64,000 nt of DNA from Chryseobacterium sp. OV279 (GCF_900128945.1 NZ_FQUD01000001.1:1663450-1727449), one strand, 5' to 3'; shown: positions 10,351-19,264, counted from the first letter of the stretch. Numbers and translations: made by a program. The notes: generated from the sequence alone by a model not told the origin.

Positions 10351-10848
10351 ATGTCAAATATTACATTAAAAGGAAACGCAGTAAACACAATAGGAACTTT
10401 ACCGTCAGTAGGAACTACTATTAAAGATTTTGCTTTGGTAGATTCAGGTTTAAATGTAAAAACACTTGAAAGCTTTGATGGCAAGAAAAAAGTGTTCAAC
10501 ATTTTCCCAAGTATTGACACGCCGACTTGTGCGTCTTCTGCAAGAAAATTTAATGAAGAAGCTTCAAGCCTGGATAATACAGTGGTGATCAACATTTCTA
10601 AAGATTTACCATTTGCATTGGGAAGATTCTGTGCTGCAGAGGGATTGAACAATGTAGAAACACTTTCAGATTTCAGAAGCAGCTTTGGTGATGATAATGA
10701 ATTAACTATCGCGGATTCTCCATTGAAAGGACTTTTAAGCCGTGCTGTCATCGTAACGGATGCTGATAATAAAGTAGTGTACACAGAGCAGGTATCTGAA
10801 ATTGCAGATGAGCCTAATTACGAGGCAGCTCTTTCTGCTTTAAAATAA
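10351..10848 (+). CDS. tpx: Thiol peroxidase (atypical 2-Cys peroxiredoxin)
   Basis: Protein of 165 residues, the usual Tpx length. The peroxidatic Cys is C60 in PSIDTPTCASSARKFNEEA and the resolving Cys is C94 in GRFCAAEGL, the exact spacing of the family. It reduces hydrogen and alkyl peroxides with thioredoxin as donor in the cytoplasm (established for the family). It is a single-gene unit with a -7 box upstream and a hairpin terminator downstream. Confidence 0.95.
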   Translation: MSNITLKGNAVNTIGTLPSVGTTIKDFALVDSGLNVKTLESFDGKKKVFNIFPSIDTPTCASSARKFNEEASSLDNTVVINISKDLPFALGRFCAAEGLNNVETLSDFRSSFGDDNELTIADSPLKGLLSRAVIVTDADNKVVYTEQVSEIADEPNYEAALSALK

Positions 10849-10853
10849 GATCT

Positions 10854-10909
10854 GAAAATAAAATTTTTATAAAAGCCTTGTGGAAATTTTATTTCGCAGG
10901 GCTTTTTTT
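10854..10909 (+). terminator. Terminator of tpx
   Basis: A perfect 12-bp inverted repeat (AAATAAAATTT and complement) encloses AAAGCC, with GGGCTTT and a T7 run completing the structure. The nested arms could form either of two hairpins. Confidence 0.65.
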
Positions 10910-10939
10910 GGCATTAATAATTTCTAAACCGTTTTTACC

Positions 10940-11287
10940 ATGATAAAAAGAATTGTCGCCAATATAAAAACTGATGATCTCTCGAAAGCAGATCGGTTTT
11001 ATCATGAAATTCTGGGTCTTGATCTTCTGATGGATCATGGCTGGATCAAAACTTTCGGAAACGATGAAGAAGCTAGAGTTCAGGTGAGCTTTGCCACTCA
11101 GGGAGGAAATGATACGGAAGTTCCTTTACTTTCAATTGAGGTAGACAATGTAGATGAATTGTACGACAAGATACAGCAGGCAGGCTTTGAAATTACCTAT
11201 GGAATCACCAATGAAGACTGGGGAGTACGAAGATTCTATGTAAAAGATCCATTTGGAAATTTGATTAATATTCTTTCCCATCACTAA
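10940..11287 (+). CDS. VOC family protein (glyoxalase-like)
   Basis: Protein of 115 residues, a single vicinal-oxygen-chelate unit: TDDLSKADRFYHEILGLDLLMDHG at the start and VRRFYVKDPFGNLINILSHH at the end. The fold binds small ligands or metals in glyoxalases, dioxygenases and resistance proteins; this subgroup is uncharacterised. The next VOC gene begins 85 bases later across a heptamer repeat. Confidence 0.87.
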   Translation: MIKRIVANIKTDDLSKADRFYHEILGLDLLMDHGWIKTFGNDEEARVQVSFATQGGNDTEVPLLSIEVDNVDELYDKIQQAGFEITYGITNEDWGVRRFYVKDPFGNLINILSHH

Positions 11288-11298
11288 TAATTAATTTT

Positions 11299-11370
11299 GC
11301 AACAAGCAACAAGCAACAAGCAACAAGCAACAAGCAACAAGCAACAAGCAACAAGCAACAAGCAACAAGC
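11299..11370. repeat. Heptamer array (GCAACAA)x10 abutting a start codon
   Basis: Ten exact copies of GCAACAA plus two bases end one base before the ATG at 11372. Seven is not a multiple of three, so slipped-strand change would alter spacing of any promoter or upstream start. The upstream in-frame TTG at 11297 would translate the array as repeating QQATSNK, which I consider unlikely. Confidence 0.95.
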
Positions 11371-11371
11371 T

Positions 11372-11776
11372 ATGAAAGCAGAAAAGATCATTCCAGTTCT
11401 CAGAATTTTTGATTACAAAAAAACGATAGAATTTTACATAGACTGGCTCGGTTTTGAGATCGTCTGGGAACATCATTTTGAGGAAAACACGCCTGTCTAT
11501 ATGGAAGTGAAAAAAGGAAATATCATTCTTCATTTAAGCGAGCACCACGGAGACGGAACGCCTGAAAGCAGAGTCTTTATCTGGGGCGAAGGTGTTGCCG
11601 ACTATCATAAAGAACTGATTGATAAAAAATACAAATACAACCGCCCCGGTCTTGAAAAAGCCTTTTATGGAGCGGTATCTTTTACTGTAGATGATCCATT
11701 CGGAAACAAAATTATATTTAATGAAGAATTTGATAAAGAGAAACACAAAGACCTTGAATTCTGTTCTATTCATTAA
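11372..11776 (+). CDS. VOC family / bleomycin-resistance-like protein
   Basis: Protein of 134 residues from the ATG at 11372 (MKAEKIIPVLRIFDYKKTIEFYIDWLGF). This start is preferred over the TTG at 11297 because the upstream codons are only the heptamer array. Later motifs are VYMEVKKGNIILHLSEHHGDG and AVSFTVDDPFGNKIIFNE. It matches the glyoxalase superfamily proteins annotated as bleomycin-resistance-like, which bind small ligands as dimers. Actual resistance is not shown. Confidence 0.87.
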   Translation: MKAEKIIPVLRIFDYKKTIEFYIDWLGFEIVWEHHFEENTPVYMEVKKGNIILHLSEHHGDGTPESRVFIWGEGVADYHKELIDKKYKYNRPGLEKAFYGAVSFTVDDPFGNKIIFNEEFDKEKHKDLEFCSIH

Positions 11777-11811
11777 TGGGATGCAATTAAAAAAGAACTT
11801 TGAAGCATTCA

Positions 11812-11878
11812 ATTCAATAGGAACGGACTTTAGTCCGTTTTATAGAAAAAATCTGCATTGAGGCTTTAGCTAAAACCT
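11812..11878 (+). repeat. REP-like two-hairpin element, copy 2
   Basis: ATTCAATAGG, the palindrome AACGGACTTTAGTCCGTT (11822-11839), then GGCTTTAGCTAAAACCTA. The G:C to A:T change in stem 1 is compensated on both arms (GGGC/GCCC to GGAC/GTCC), so the stem is preserved. Confidence 0.85.
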
Positions 11879-11954
11879 ATCTATAACCAAAACAAATGAT
11901 TCAAATCATCAAAAAGTAAAACTTACTATACCTACCTTTACCCTTTAAAATACT

Positions 11955-13166
11955 ATGAAACGTTCAGGAACCGCCGATCTACCTTTACACTATGGAAAAG
12001 TACCGCCATGGCTGTATGAGCGTATGTCTGCACTCGGACTTTCCATCATTGAAGTGATCCTGATGGATTACGGCAAAGATGAGGTGTTAAGAAGACTCGC
12101 AGATCCTTTCTGGTTTCAGAGTTTTGGAGCGGTCATGGGAATGGACTGGCACTCTTCAGGGATTACCACTTCTGTGATGGGTGCTTTGAAACGTTCCATC
12201 AATCCGAATTCACAGTCGCTCGGGCTTTACATTTGTGGTGGAAAAGGGAAATTTTCAAGAGAAACCCCTTCGGAACTGATTCAGATTGCGGATAAAACCG
12301 GACTGAACGGGCATGAACTGGTGAGAGCCAGCAAACTTTCCGCAAAAGTGGATAATACAGCCATTCAGGATGGGTATCAACTCTATCTGCACAACTTTAT
12401 ACTGGCTGATAATGGCAGCTGGAGCGTGGTACAGCAGGGAATGCACGAATCGGATGGTACGGCAAGACGGTATCACTGGCATTCCGGCAACATCAAATCA
12501 TTTATAGAAGAACCTCACACGGGAATCAACGGGGTTTCCAGAGGGAAAATCCTCAATCTTACCGATGCTGAAGCTTCGGGAAACAGGAAGGGAATTCTGG
12601 ATATTTCCCATACCGATTCCATAGACGTCATGAAAGATTTTTCAAGACTGATTCTTCCTGCGCATCACGATGTTCAGGCTTCTGATGTTGATTTAAAACG
12701 TCTCGGAGCTCTTTTGTATTTAACCCGCGAACAGCAGCCTCAGAATTTCGAAGACCTTCTGATGCTGGAAGGAGTAGGACCCAGAACAATGCAGTCACTG
12801 GCACTGGTAAGTGAAGTGATTCACGGCGCTCCCTCAAGATTTGCTGATCCTGCGAGATTTTCATTTGCTCATGGCGGAAAAGACGGACATCCTTTCCCGG
12901 TTCCGACTAAAACCTATGATGAGAGCATCAGCATTCTCAGAAAAGGTATTGAAAAATCCAAACTCGGAAATTCCGATAAGCTGAATACTTTAAATAAACT
13001 GCATCAGATCGTAGCCGCTACAGAAAAAGATTTTGTTCCCGATTTCGACATCCAGCAGGTGATAGAAGAGGAAAGACAGAATTCCTGGCGCTTCGGAGGA
13101 AAAACAGTTTTTGGAGACGCAGAACCTCCTAAAAAACCTAAACCGATCCAGCTTTCTTTATTCTGA
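11955..13166 (+). CDS. DUF763 domain-containing protein
   Basis: Protein of 403 residues matching DUF763 along its whole length: MKRSGTADLPLHYGKVPPWL at the start, GLYICGGKGKFSRETP near 94, then DFSRLILPAHHDV and LLMLEGVGPRTMQSLALVSEVIHG, a helix-hairpin-helix-like stretch near 275, and the SFAHGGKDGHPFPVP block near 305. The family is widespread in bacteria and archaea and has no known biochemical role; the HhH-like segment hints at nucleic-acid binding. It is a monocistronic gene. Confidence 0.88.
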   Translation: MKRSGTADLPLHYGKVPPWLYERMSALGLSIIEVILMDYGKDEVLRRLADPFWFQSFGAVMGMDWHSSGITTSVMGALKRSINPNSQSLGLYICGGKGKFSRETPSELIQIADKTGLNGHELVRASKLSAKVDNTAIQDGYQLYLHNFILADNGSWSVVQQGMHESDGTARRYHWHSGNIKSFIEEPHTGINGVSRGKILNLTDAEASGNRKGILDISHTDSIDVMKDFSRLILPAHHDVQASDVDLKRLGALLYLTREQQPQNFEDLLMLEGVGPRTMQSLALVSEVIHGAPSRFADPARFSFAHGGKDGHPFPVPTKTYDESISILRKGIEKSKLGNSDKLNTLNKLHQIVAATEKDFVPDFDIQQVIEEERQNSWRFGGKTVFGDAEPPKKPKPIQLSLF

Positions 13167-13360
13167 TAGGAATGACAAGTTTTTCGCTGATTGTCATGAT
13201 GATTAAAAATCTGTTTAATTATTTAGAAAGAATAAAAACAACTAGTAATAATACAGTTAAATGGGGCTTTTTCTATCTATTCCATTAATTTGTTTAATTT
13301 TTTTTATTCCGGATTCAATTAAAAATGATATTTTTAAAGCCTTAAAAAAGCACCAATTCA

Positions 13361-13951
13361 ATGACCAGCAAAGCCTTAGAAATCTGTTATGATTTCCCGT
13401 TTTTTTTTCAGGAAGAGCTTGACGAAATTTTTCAGGCCCACGAAAAAGTATCATTCCAAAAAGGAGATATCATTCTTGAAGAAGGAAAAACAGCCAATGA
13501 ATACTATATTCTTGAAAAAGGCCTCGCCCGTTCCTACGTTAACGACTTTAACGGAAATGAAGTAACCACACATTTTTTTGCAGATAACGAGATCATTATT
13601 GAGGTGCTGTCGCTTTTTCAGAGAATTCCATCCCAGGAAAATATTGCATGTATCACAGACTGCGAATGCTGGCGGTTTGATTACGAAACCTTTCAGGAAC
13701 TTTTTCACAAAATACCAAATCTCAGAGAATGGGGAAGATCATGGATGTCGAAGGAGCTTTTCGCCTATAAACAGCGTTCCGTGGAGATGTTCACCCTTTC
13801 TGCGACCAGACGTTACCTTAATCTTTTGGAACAGAAATCACAGGTGGTGCAGTTTGCTCCGCTTAAGCAGATTGCTTCCTATCTGGGCGTTACAGACACT
13901 TCTTTAAGCCGTATCCGTAAGGAAATTGTCTCTCATCCAAAGAAAATTTAA
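13361..13951 (+). CDS. Crp/Fnr family transcriptional regulator
   Basis: Protein of 196 residues. The N-terminal cyclic-nucleotide-binding-like beta barrel (KVSFQKGDIILEEGKTANEYYILEKGLARSYV) is followed by the dimer helix and a C-terminal winged helix (LKQIASYLGVTDTSLSRIRKEI). The residues needed to hold cAMP are not evident and no Fe-S cysteines cluster, so the effector is unknown. It ends 78 bases before the VOC/DinB/SRPBCC gene run, which has its own promoter, and could control it. Confidence 0.9.
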   Translation: MTSKALEICYDFPFFFQEELDEIFQAHEKVSFQKGDIILEEGKTANEYYILEKGLARSYVNDFNGNEVTTHFFADNEIIIEVLSLFQRIPSQENIACITDCECWRFDYETFQELFHKIPNLREWGRSWMSKELFAYKQRSVEMFTLSATRRYLNLLEQKSQVVQFAPLKQIASYLGVTDTSLSRIRKEIVSHPKKI

Positions 13952-13969
13952 ATCTTGTCCTATGGCAAG

Positions 13970-13998
13970 TTGATTTTCACGAAGGCTTGGTAATTTTG
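13970..13998 (+). promoter_or_regulatory. Promoter of the VOC/DinB/SRPBCC gene run
   Basis: TTG at 13970-13972 and TAATTTTG at 13991-13998 (exact TAnnTTTG) are 18 bases apart, a good Bacteroidota -33/-7 pair, 31 bases before the ATG at 14030. Confidence 0.55.
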
Positions 13999-14029
13999 GT
14001 TTATAGTTTAACACCAAATAATTACAATT

Positions 14030-14443
14030 ATGAAAGCCAATCAAATTTATGTCAACCTTCCGGTAAAAGATGTGCAGAAAACCAAAGCATTCTGGACTCA
14101 ACTCGGATTCGAAATCAACGAACAGTTTTCAGATGACAAAGCGACGTGCGTTGTGATCAAAGAAGACAGCATCTACGTTATGTTTCTGACTGAAGAATAT
14201 TTCATGACTTTTTCCGAAAGACCCGTTCCAAAGGGCGATACCACTCAGGTTCTTGTGGCCATTGGTCTGAACAGCCGTGAAGAAGTGGATCAGGTGGTGA
14301 ATACCGCTTTGCAGAATGGAGCTTCACAGCATGAAGAACCTCAGGATTACGGATGGATGTATCAGAATTCTTTCTGGGATCTGGACGGACACGGCTGGAA
14401 TATCACATTTGCTGATATGTCTCAAATGCCCACTGAATTTTAA
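14030..14443 (+). CDS. VOC family protein
   Basis: Protein of 137 residues: MKANQIYVNLPVKDVQKTKAFW opens a glyoxalase/extradiol-dioxygenase-like fold and DYGWMYQNSFWDLDGHGWNITFAD closes it with a typical acidic metal-ligand region. First gene after the promoter at 13970 and probably co-transcribed with the DinB and SRPBCC genes that follow at gaps of 20-50 bases. Confidence 0.87.
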   Translation: MKANQIYVNLPVKDVQKTKAFWTQLGFEINEQFSDDKATCVVIKEDSIYVMFLTEEYFMTFSERPVPKGDTTQVLVAIGLNSREEVDQVVNTALQNGASQHEEPQDYGWMYQNSFWDLDGHGWNITFADMSQMPTEF

Positions 14444-14490
14444 AAATTCTCGCAATCTGCAAAATCCGCAGAAAATAAAAACATACCGCT

Positions 14491-14952
14491 ATGGAAACCC
14501 AATCAAACGATATTGAAATCGTAAAAGTCCAGGTATTCAGCAATTACAAGGTAATTTTAATGAATATCGAAGGTATAACTCAGGAAGAATCCATGGTTTT
14601 TCCCAATGGTGAAGCCAACTGTATGAACTGGATCTTAGGACATTTAATTTTCATAAGAAATGCTTTTTTAAATGTTTTTGGAGAAGAATCGGTCTGGGAT
14701 AGTGAAAAATTTTCATGCTACAACAGAGGCGCGATTCCGCTTGAAAGAAAAGAAGAACTGGTCACCTTTGAAGAGCTGAAATCTTATCTGCAGCAATCTC
14801 AGGATCAACTGGAAGCAAAACTGATCAGCATTGAACGTTTTAAACCTGAGACAATCAACGATATTGCCATTTTCTGTCTTCACGAGCTTTATCACAGCGG
14901 ACAGTTAGGCTATCTCAGAAGAATCCTCGGAAAACCCGGAGCGATAAAATAA
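14491..14952 (+). CDS. DinB family protein
   Basis: Protein of 153 residues with DinB-like helices. The family His pattern is visible at ANCMNWILGHLIFIRN and at the C-terminal FCLHELYHSGQLGYLRRILG, where HxxxH and the LG-RR end are typical of DinB/YfiT-type metal-binding four-helix bundles. Some family members are bacillithiol or mycothiol S-transferases, but the substrate here is unknown. It sits 47 bases after the VOC gene and 26 before an SRPBCC gene. Confidence 0.82.
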   Translation: METQSNDIEIVKVQVFSNYKVILMNIEGITQEESMVFPNGEANCMNWILGHLIFIRNAFLNVFGEESVWDSEKFSCYNRGAIPLERKEELVTFEELKSYLQQSQDQLEAKLISIERFKPETINDIAIFCLHELYHSGQLGYLRRILGKPGAIK

Positions 14953-14978
14953 CACACCAAAATCCAAAACAAATAATC

Positions 14979-15419
14979 ATGGAAAATTCCTTTTCAATCC
15001 TTCACAATCTGGAAGTAGACGCAACCCTTGAAAATGTATTTCAGATGGTTTCCGTTCCCGAATTTCTCAATGAATGGTGGACACATTATTGTCAGGGCAC
15101 TCCTGGACCCGATTCTGAATACACTTTTGAATTTTCTGAGACAGACATCTTGAAAGGAAAAGTTTCAAAGTTCAGTCCTCCTCATAAAATTGAATTTTTA
15201 ATAACAGACGGTGATCAAGACTGGATAGGAACCAACGTGGGATTTGTTTTAAAAGAGACAGGAAAAGGAACCAGGATCAGCTTTCACCATACCGGATGGA
15301 AAGATACCCATGAACATTTCCGTCAAAGCTCATTCTGCTGGGCAATCTATTTAAGGATTTTGAGAAAATTTGTAGAAGATGGACTTCATGTTCCTTACTC
15401 AGAAAGATATCATTTTTAA
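14979..15419 (+). CDS. SRPBCC / START-like domain protein
   Basis: Protein of 146 residues with an AHSA1-like ligand cavity fold: VDATLENVFQMVSVPEFLNEWW, YTFEFSETDILKGKVSKFSPPHKIEF, and ISFHHTGWKD ahead of the long C-terminal helix. Family members bind hydrophobic ligands or act as polyketide-cyclase-like enzymes. It is part of a tight same-strand run (26 bases after, 20 bases before its neighbours). Confidence 0.85.
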   Translation: MENSFSILHNLEVDATLENVFQMVSVPEFLNEWWTHYCQGTPGPDSEYTFEFSETDILKGKVSKFSPPHKIEFLITDGDQDWIGTNVGFVLKETGKGTRISFHHTGWKDTHEHFRQSSFCWAIYLRILRKFVEDGLHVPYSERYHF

Positions 15420-15439
15420 AACAACTAAAAATCAAGAAA

Positions 15440-15964
15440 ATGGACACACCACAATCAAAAAAAATGGAAATCATTATTCCGGCTTACCGAATGCATACCC
15501 AAAGCTTTCTTAATGTTTTGGACGGTATTTCGGAAGAAGACGGAATGAAAAGAATTGAAGGAAAAACCAACCATATTGTATGGATGGCAGGAAACTTTGT
15601 CAACATGCGTTATAGTTTGGGTTGGGTTTTAGGACTCAGGGATGAAGATCCTTACAGTGATCTTTTCTTTCAGGGAAAAGCCTTGAATGAGAGTAATAAA
15701 TACCCAACTTTAGACGAACTCGAGAAAAATTTCCACGACATATCTCCCAAAATATTCCAAAAGCTGTTAGAAGTAACGGATGAAGAACTGGATGAGATTT
15801 TCGAGATCGGAATGAATATCCCTTTTGTTCGTGAAACCAAACTTAATTTCGTAGGAATGTGCATTGGGCGTGAGGATTATTTATGCGGACAGATCGGTCT
15901 GATGAGAAGAATCCTGGATTATCCGGGAATGACCTACGACATGGATGAAAGTATAAAATACTAA
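15440..15964 (+). CDS. DinB family protein, second copy
   Basis: Protein of 174 residues with helices like the gene at 14491: ILDGISEEDGMKRIEGKTNHIVWMAGNF-type opening (read from residues 24-52) and a C-terminal GREDYLCGQIGLMRRILDYPG. The HxxxH of the first copy is replaced by REDYLCG, so one metal ligand may differ. It is 20 bases after the SRPBCC gene and only 3 bases before the hydrolase gene, so they are coupled. Confidence 0.78.
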   Translation: MDTPQSKKMEIIIPAYRMHTQSFLNVLDGISEEDGMKRIEGKTNHIVWMAGNFVNMRYSLGWVLGLRDEDPYSDLFFQGKALNESNKYPTLDELEKNFHDISPKIFQKLLEVTDEELDEIFEIGMNIPFVRETKLNFVGMCIGREDYLCGQIGLMRRILDYPGMTYDMDESIKY

Positions 15965-15967
15965 TCA

Positions 15968-16744
15968 ATGGAACCTAAAGAAAAAGGCTACAAAAATGTT
16001 AACGGAATCCGGATGTACTATGAAGTCTACGGTTCCGGAGAACCTTTGGTCCTGATTCATGGGGGAGGCTCATCCATTCTGTTTGATTTTAAAGAAGTGA
16101 TCTCAAGGCTTGAAAACCAGTTTCAATTGATAGGAATTGATCTGCAAAATCATGGAATGACCGATCACCGCGATATTCCTGAAACCTTTGAACAGGATGC
16201 TCATGATATCGCTGCTCTTTTAAAGGAACTTCATGTCGGAAAAGCCTTTTTCTGGGGATTCAGCAACGGTGGAAACACGGTAATGCAGGTTGTCCATCTT
16301 TATCCTCAAATCGTTGAAAAACTGATCATCGCTTCTGCATTCTACAAAAGAAACGGAATGATAGACGGGTTTTTCGAAAGTATGGCAGAAGCTACACTGG
16401 AATCAATGCCGGAGCCGCTTAAAATCAATTTTCTAAATCTGAATCCTGATTTTTCAAAGTTGGAAAACCTTTTCGATAAAGACAGTAAAAGGATGCAGAC
16501 TTTTGAAGACTGGGATGAAAAGATTTTGACGTCCATTGATGCTCCTGCATTATTCATCAGTGGAGATAAAGACGTTATGAAACCGGAACATGTGGTGGAA
16601 ATGTGGCGGTTGATCCCGGATTCTCAGCTCATGATCCTGCCGGCAACCCATGGTTCCTACATGATGGCTGATTTCGATGGGAGCATAGATCATAATTTAA
16701 TAAACTTCACCGTAAACGAGGTTGTAAAGTTTTTAAACCAATAA
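15968..16744 (+). CDS. Alpha/beta hydrolase
   Basis: Protein of 258 residues with the alpha/beta-hydrolase signature: LVLIHGGGSS (oxyanion region), FFWGFSNGGNTVMQ as the nucleophile elbow (G-F-S-N-G-G, Ser near 98), an acid in LFISGDKDVM and the catalytic His in ATHGSYM. The Ser sits in GFSNGG rather than GxSxG with a second small residue, which is acceptable for the family. The substrate is unknown. Last gene of the run from 14030. Confidence 0.88.
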   Translation: MEPKEKGYKNVNGIRMYYEVYGSGEPLVLIHGGGSSILFDFKEVISRLENQFQLIGIDLQNHGMTDHRDIPETFEQDAHDIAALLKELHVGKAFFWGFSNGGNTVMQVVHLYPQIVEKLIIASAFYKRNGMIDGFFESMAEATLESMPEPLKINFLNLNPDFSKLENLFDKDSKRMQTFEDWDEKILTSIDAPALFISGDKDVMKPEHVVEMWRLIPDSQLMILPATHGSYMMADFDGSIDHNLINFTVNEVVKFLNQ

Positions 16745-16769
16745 CTAAACCATTACAAAATAACTGTTG

Positions 16770-16970
16770 GAAAGCGCAAAGACGCAAGGCTTTACGGTAT
16801 TGAAAATATTTGTTAAGGCGCAAGAAAATCGAAGATTTTCAGCAAGGATTATGATGAGATTGCTTCGTCGCTGTGCTCCTCGCAATGACAGTGGTATTCA
16901 AATTTTATCGCAGATAAAATCCTTGCGCCTTAAAAAAGTAAGTTTTTAAGAAAATTTGCGCCTTTGCGAT
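16770..16970. repeat. Intergenic imperfect inverted repeat rich in GCGCAA/TTGCGC
   Basis: The gap between the hydrolase and the next VOC gene opens with GCGCAAAGACGCAAGG and closes with GCGCCTTTGCG. Inside, AAGGCGCAAG pairs with CTTGCGCCTT near 16923, and the middle has AATCGAAGATTTTC and TGAGATTGCTTCGTCG. It looks like a MITE-like palindromic element with no coding capacity. Confidence 0.6.
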
Positions 16971-17026
16971 AACCCAACACAACCAAATAAACATTAATTA
17001 ATAATAACATTTAAAAACAAGAAATC

Positions 17027-17458
17027 ATGGCTAAATTAAATCCATACCTAAATTTTGACGGGAAAGCAGAAGAAGCTTTCAATTTTTACAAATCTGTTTT
17101 CGGAGGTGAATTCTTTGGTGAAATCCATAAAATGGGTAATGCACCCGGAACTGAAAATTTATCAGAAGAAGAAAAAAACAGAGTGATGCACATAGCCCTT
17201 CCGATTGGGAGTGATCTTCTGATGGCTTCGGACATTGTTCCAAGTTTCGGACAGACGCTGAATGTGGGAAATAATAATTACGTTTCCATTTTTCCGGAAT
17301 CAAAAGATGAAGCAGACAGACTTTTCAAGGGACTTTCTGACGGAGGGAATGTAGAAATGCCTATTGAAGACCAGTTTTGGGGAGATTATTTCGGAAGTTT
17401 TCAGGACAAATATGGAGTTCATTGGATGGTGAACTATAATGAAGAATCTGCAAAATAA
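17027..17458 (+). CDS. PhnB-type VOC family protein
   Basis: Protein of 143 residues with the PhnB / 3-demethylubiquinone-methyltransferase-like VOC pattern: LNPYLNFDGKAEEAFNFYKSVFGGEF at residues 3-28 and DQFWGDYFGSFQDKYGVHWMVNY at the end. The old methyltransferase name is misleading; family members are small ligand-binding proteins of unclear role. Monocistronic, with a terminator just after it. Confidence 0.88.
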   Translation: MAKLNPYLNFDGKAEEAFNFYKSVFGGEFFGEIHKMGNAPGTENLSEEEKNRVMHIALPIGSDLLMASDIVPSFGQTLNVGNNNYVSIFPESKDEADRLFKGLSDGGNVEMPIEDQFWGDYFGSFQDKYGVHWMVNYNEESAK

Positions 17459-17482
17459 TCTTATATTTATCTAAATTATAGG

Positions 17483-17507
17483 GGCAGTTCACCCGGACTG
17501 CCTTTTT
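17483..17507 (+). terminator. Terminator of the PhnB-like gene
   Basis: Stem GGCAGT/ACTGCC with an 8-base loop followed by a T5 run. Confidence 0.75.
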
Positions 17508-17533
17508 ATTTCAATATTAAAAAAAATAGATTT

Positions 17534-17947
17534 ATGGACCCAATTAAGATAGATATCACAATTTTAGCCCCTGTAGAAAAGGTTTGGAATTATTTCAACG
17601 AACCGAAACATATTACGAAATGGAATTTTGCGCACGAAAGCTGGGAATGTCCAAGCGCAGAAAACGATTTGAGAGTGGGAGGGAAAATTAAAGCAAGAAT
17701 GGAAGCGAAAGACAAAAGCTTCGGTTTCGATTTTGAAGGATTCTATGATGAGGTGATCCCGAATGCTGTGATAAAATACCATTTGGAAGACGGAAGAAAA
17801 GTAGAAGTCCTGTTTGACAAGATAGACGAAAATACCACAAAAGTGACTGAAATTTTCGATCCCGAAAAACAAAATTCTGTGGAAATGCAGAGAGAAGGCT
17901 GGTATGCTATTCTCAACAATTTTCACAAGTACGTTGAAAATCACTAA
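17534..17947 (+). CDS. SRPBCC (AHSA1-like) protein
   Basis: Protein of 137 residues: IDITILAPVEKVWNYFNEPKHITKWNFAHESWECP is the standard START-like opening (residues 5-39), LRVGGKIKARMEAKDKSFGFDFEGFY the middle sheet, and SVEMQREGWYAILNNFHKYVE the final helix. No catalytic residues are known for this subgroup. The next gene starts 17 bases later. Confidence 0.88.
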   Translation: MDPIKIDITILAPVEKVWNYFNEPKHITKWNFAHESWECPSAENDLRVGGKIKARMEAKDKSFGFDFEGFYDEVIPNAVIKYHLEDGRKVEVLFDKIDENTTKVTEIFDPEKQNSVEMQREGWYAILNNFHKYVENH

Positions 17948-17964
17948 AACACGCATCTGCAGTC

Positions 17965-18222
17965 ATGATCAATCTCTTAATAATGGCAAAATGTTTAAGC
18001 TCAATCTGCGCTGTCAATCATTTTGCTAAAAGTAATAATTTCCTGAATGGCGTTATTGCAGTACCGGCGAGAAGGTCTTTGGAAAGGGAGAAGATAGACT
18101 CTCTTGAAAAGCTTTCGGACTATTCTGAAAAAGAGATCATGCAGCTTCATGGTTTCGGAAAGAATGCCATGGAGAAACTTAAAAATCATATGAAAGAACA
18201 TCAGATTTCTTTCAAAAACTAA
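17965..18222 (+). CDS. Small helix-hairpin-helix protein (RNA polymerase alpha CTD-like)
   Basis: Protein of 85 residues. Residues 29-85 (VIAVPARRSLEREKIDSLEKLS to MQLHGFGKNAMEKLKNHMKE) match the helix-hairpin-helix fold of RNA polymerase alpha C-terminal-domain-like small proteins, which bind DNA or nucleotides. Residues 1-28 (MINLLIMAKCLSSICAVNHF) do not look like the family, and a later in-frame start (MAK at 17983, or a GTG near 18049) may be correct. Co-directional with the SRPBCC gene. Confidence 0.7.
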   Translation: MINLLIMAKCLSSICAVNHFAKSNNFLNGVIAVPARRSLEREKIDSLEKLSDYSEKEIMQLHGFGKNAMEKLKNHMKEHQISFKN

Positions 18223-18313
18223 TAACTGTATTACGGGATACTTTCGTCATTGTGGGCTCTTTGAGTCTGTAGTGACTGATAAAACTATATATTTCAAACC
18301 TAAATTTAATACT

Positions 18314-19180
18314 ATGAATAACGATATTTTCCCATGCCTCTGGTTTGATGAAGAATCGAAAGAGGCGGCAGAATTCTATTGTCAGGTGTTTGACGGAAAG
18401 ATCACCGCAGATACTCCTGTGGTCATGAATATTGATCTGTTCGGACAGAAACTGATGCTTCTGAATGGCGGACCTCATTTTAAAAAGAACCCATCCATTT
18501 CCTTTATGGTCATCTGCGAAACCGAAGATGAGGTTCAGAAATACTGGGATCAGCTGATGGAAGGCGGAATGGCTCTTATGGCCCTGGATGCTTATTCCTG
18601 GAGCAAAAAGTACGGTTGGGTACAGGACAAATATGGTGCTACATGGCAGCTGTTTTTAGGAGATAAACCTGAATCACAGAAAATAGTTCCGACCATGATG
18701 TTTATCCATGAGAATAATGGAAAGGCCATGCAAGCCATGGAATTTTATACCAAAACTTTCCCGAACTCAACGATTGGAAATATCCTGAAATATGGAGACG
18801 GTGGGGAAGGACATCCAATATCCGAACCTGCTGAAAATATACAGCATGCCCAATTTACGATTGACGGCTACAGTTTCTTCTGTATGGACAATTCTTATGA
18901 TCATCAGTTTGATTTCAATGAAGGAATTTCTATCGTCATCATGACTGATGGCCAGCAGCAGACCGACCACCTTTGGAATACCCTTATTTCAGATGGCGGA
19001 AGAGAAAGCATGTGCGGCTGGCTGAAAGACAAATACGGACTGAGCTGGCAGATCGTTCCGAAAAGACTGATCGAACTGATGAATGATTCGGATCAGTTGA
19101 AAGCCCAAAAGGTTGTTCAGGCGATGATGAAAATGCAGAAAATCGTTGTAGAAGATCTGGAAGAAGCCTATCATTCTTAA
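18314..19180 (+). CDS. Two-domain PhnB-type VOC protein
   Basis: Protein of 288 residues from ATG 18314. It is a tandem of two VOC units: NDIFPCLWFDEESKEAAEFYC to SKKYGWVQDKYGATWQLFLG, then QKIVPTMMFIHENNGKAMQAME to GWLKDKYGLSWQIVPKRL. I prefer 18314 to the earlier ATG at 18272 because the family starts about 4-6 residues before the PCLWF block. Function beyond ligand binding is unknown. Confidence 0.87.
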   Translation: MNNDIFPCLWFDEESKEAAEFYCQVFDGKITADTPVVMNIDLFGQKLMLLNGGPHFKKNPSISFMVICETEDEVQKYWDQLMEGGMALMALDAYSWSKKYGWVQDKYGATWQLFLGDKPESQKIVPTMMFIHENNGKAMQAMEFYTKTFPNSTIGNILKYGDGGEGHPISEPAENIQHAQFTIDGYSFFCMDNSYDHQFDFNEGISIVIMTDGQQQTDHLWNTLISDGGRESMCGWLKDKYGLSWQIVPKRLIELMNDSDQLKAQKVVQAMMKMQKIVVEDLEEAYHS

Positions 19181-19264
19181 TGACAAAAGGGTTAAATGGT
19201 GAATTGAAAACTCGTCTTTTAGCCTTTTTACGATTTTAGGTTTTAGATTTCGGCTTGCTGTTTG

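Noticed and set aside
11297..11371. TTG start giving a protein that begins with QQATSNK repeats
   Set aside because: The N-terminus would be just the translated heptamer array; the ATG at 11372 places the family start properly.
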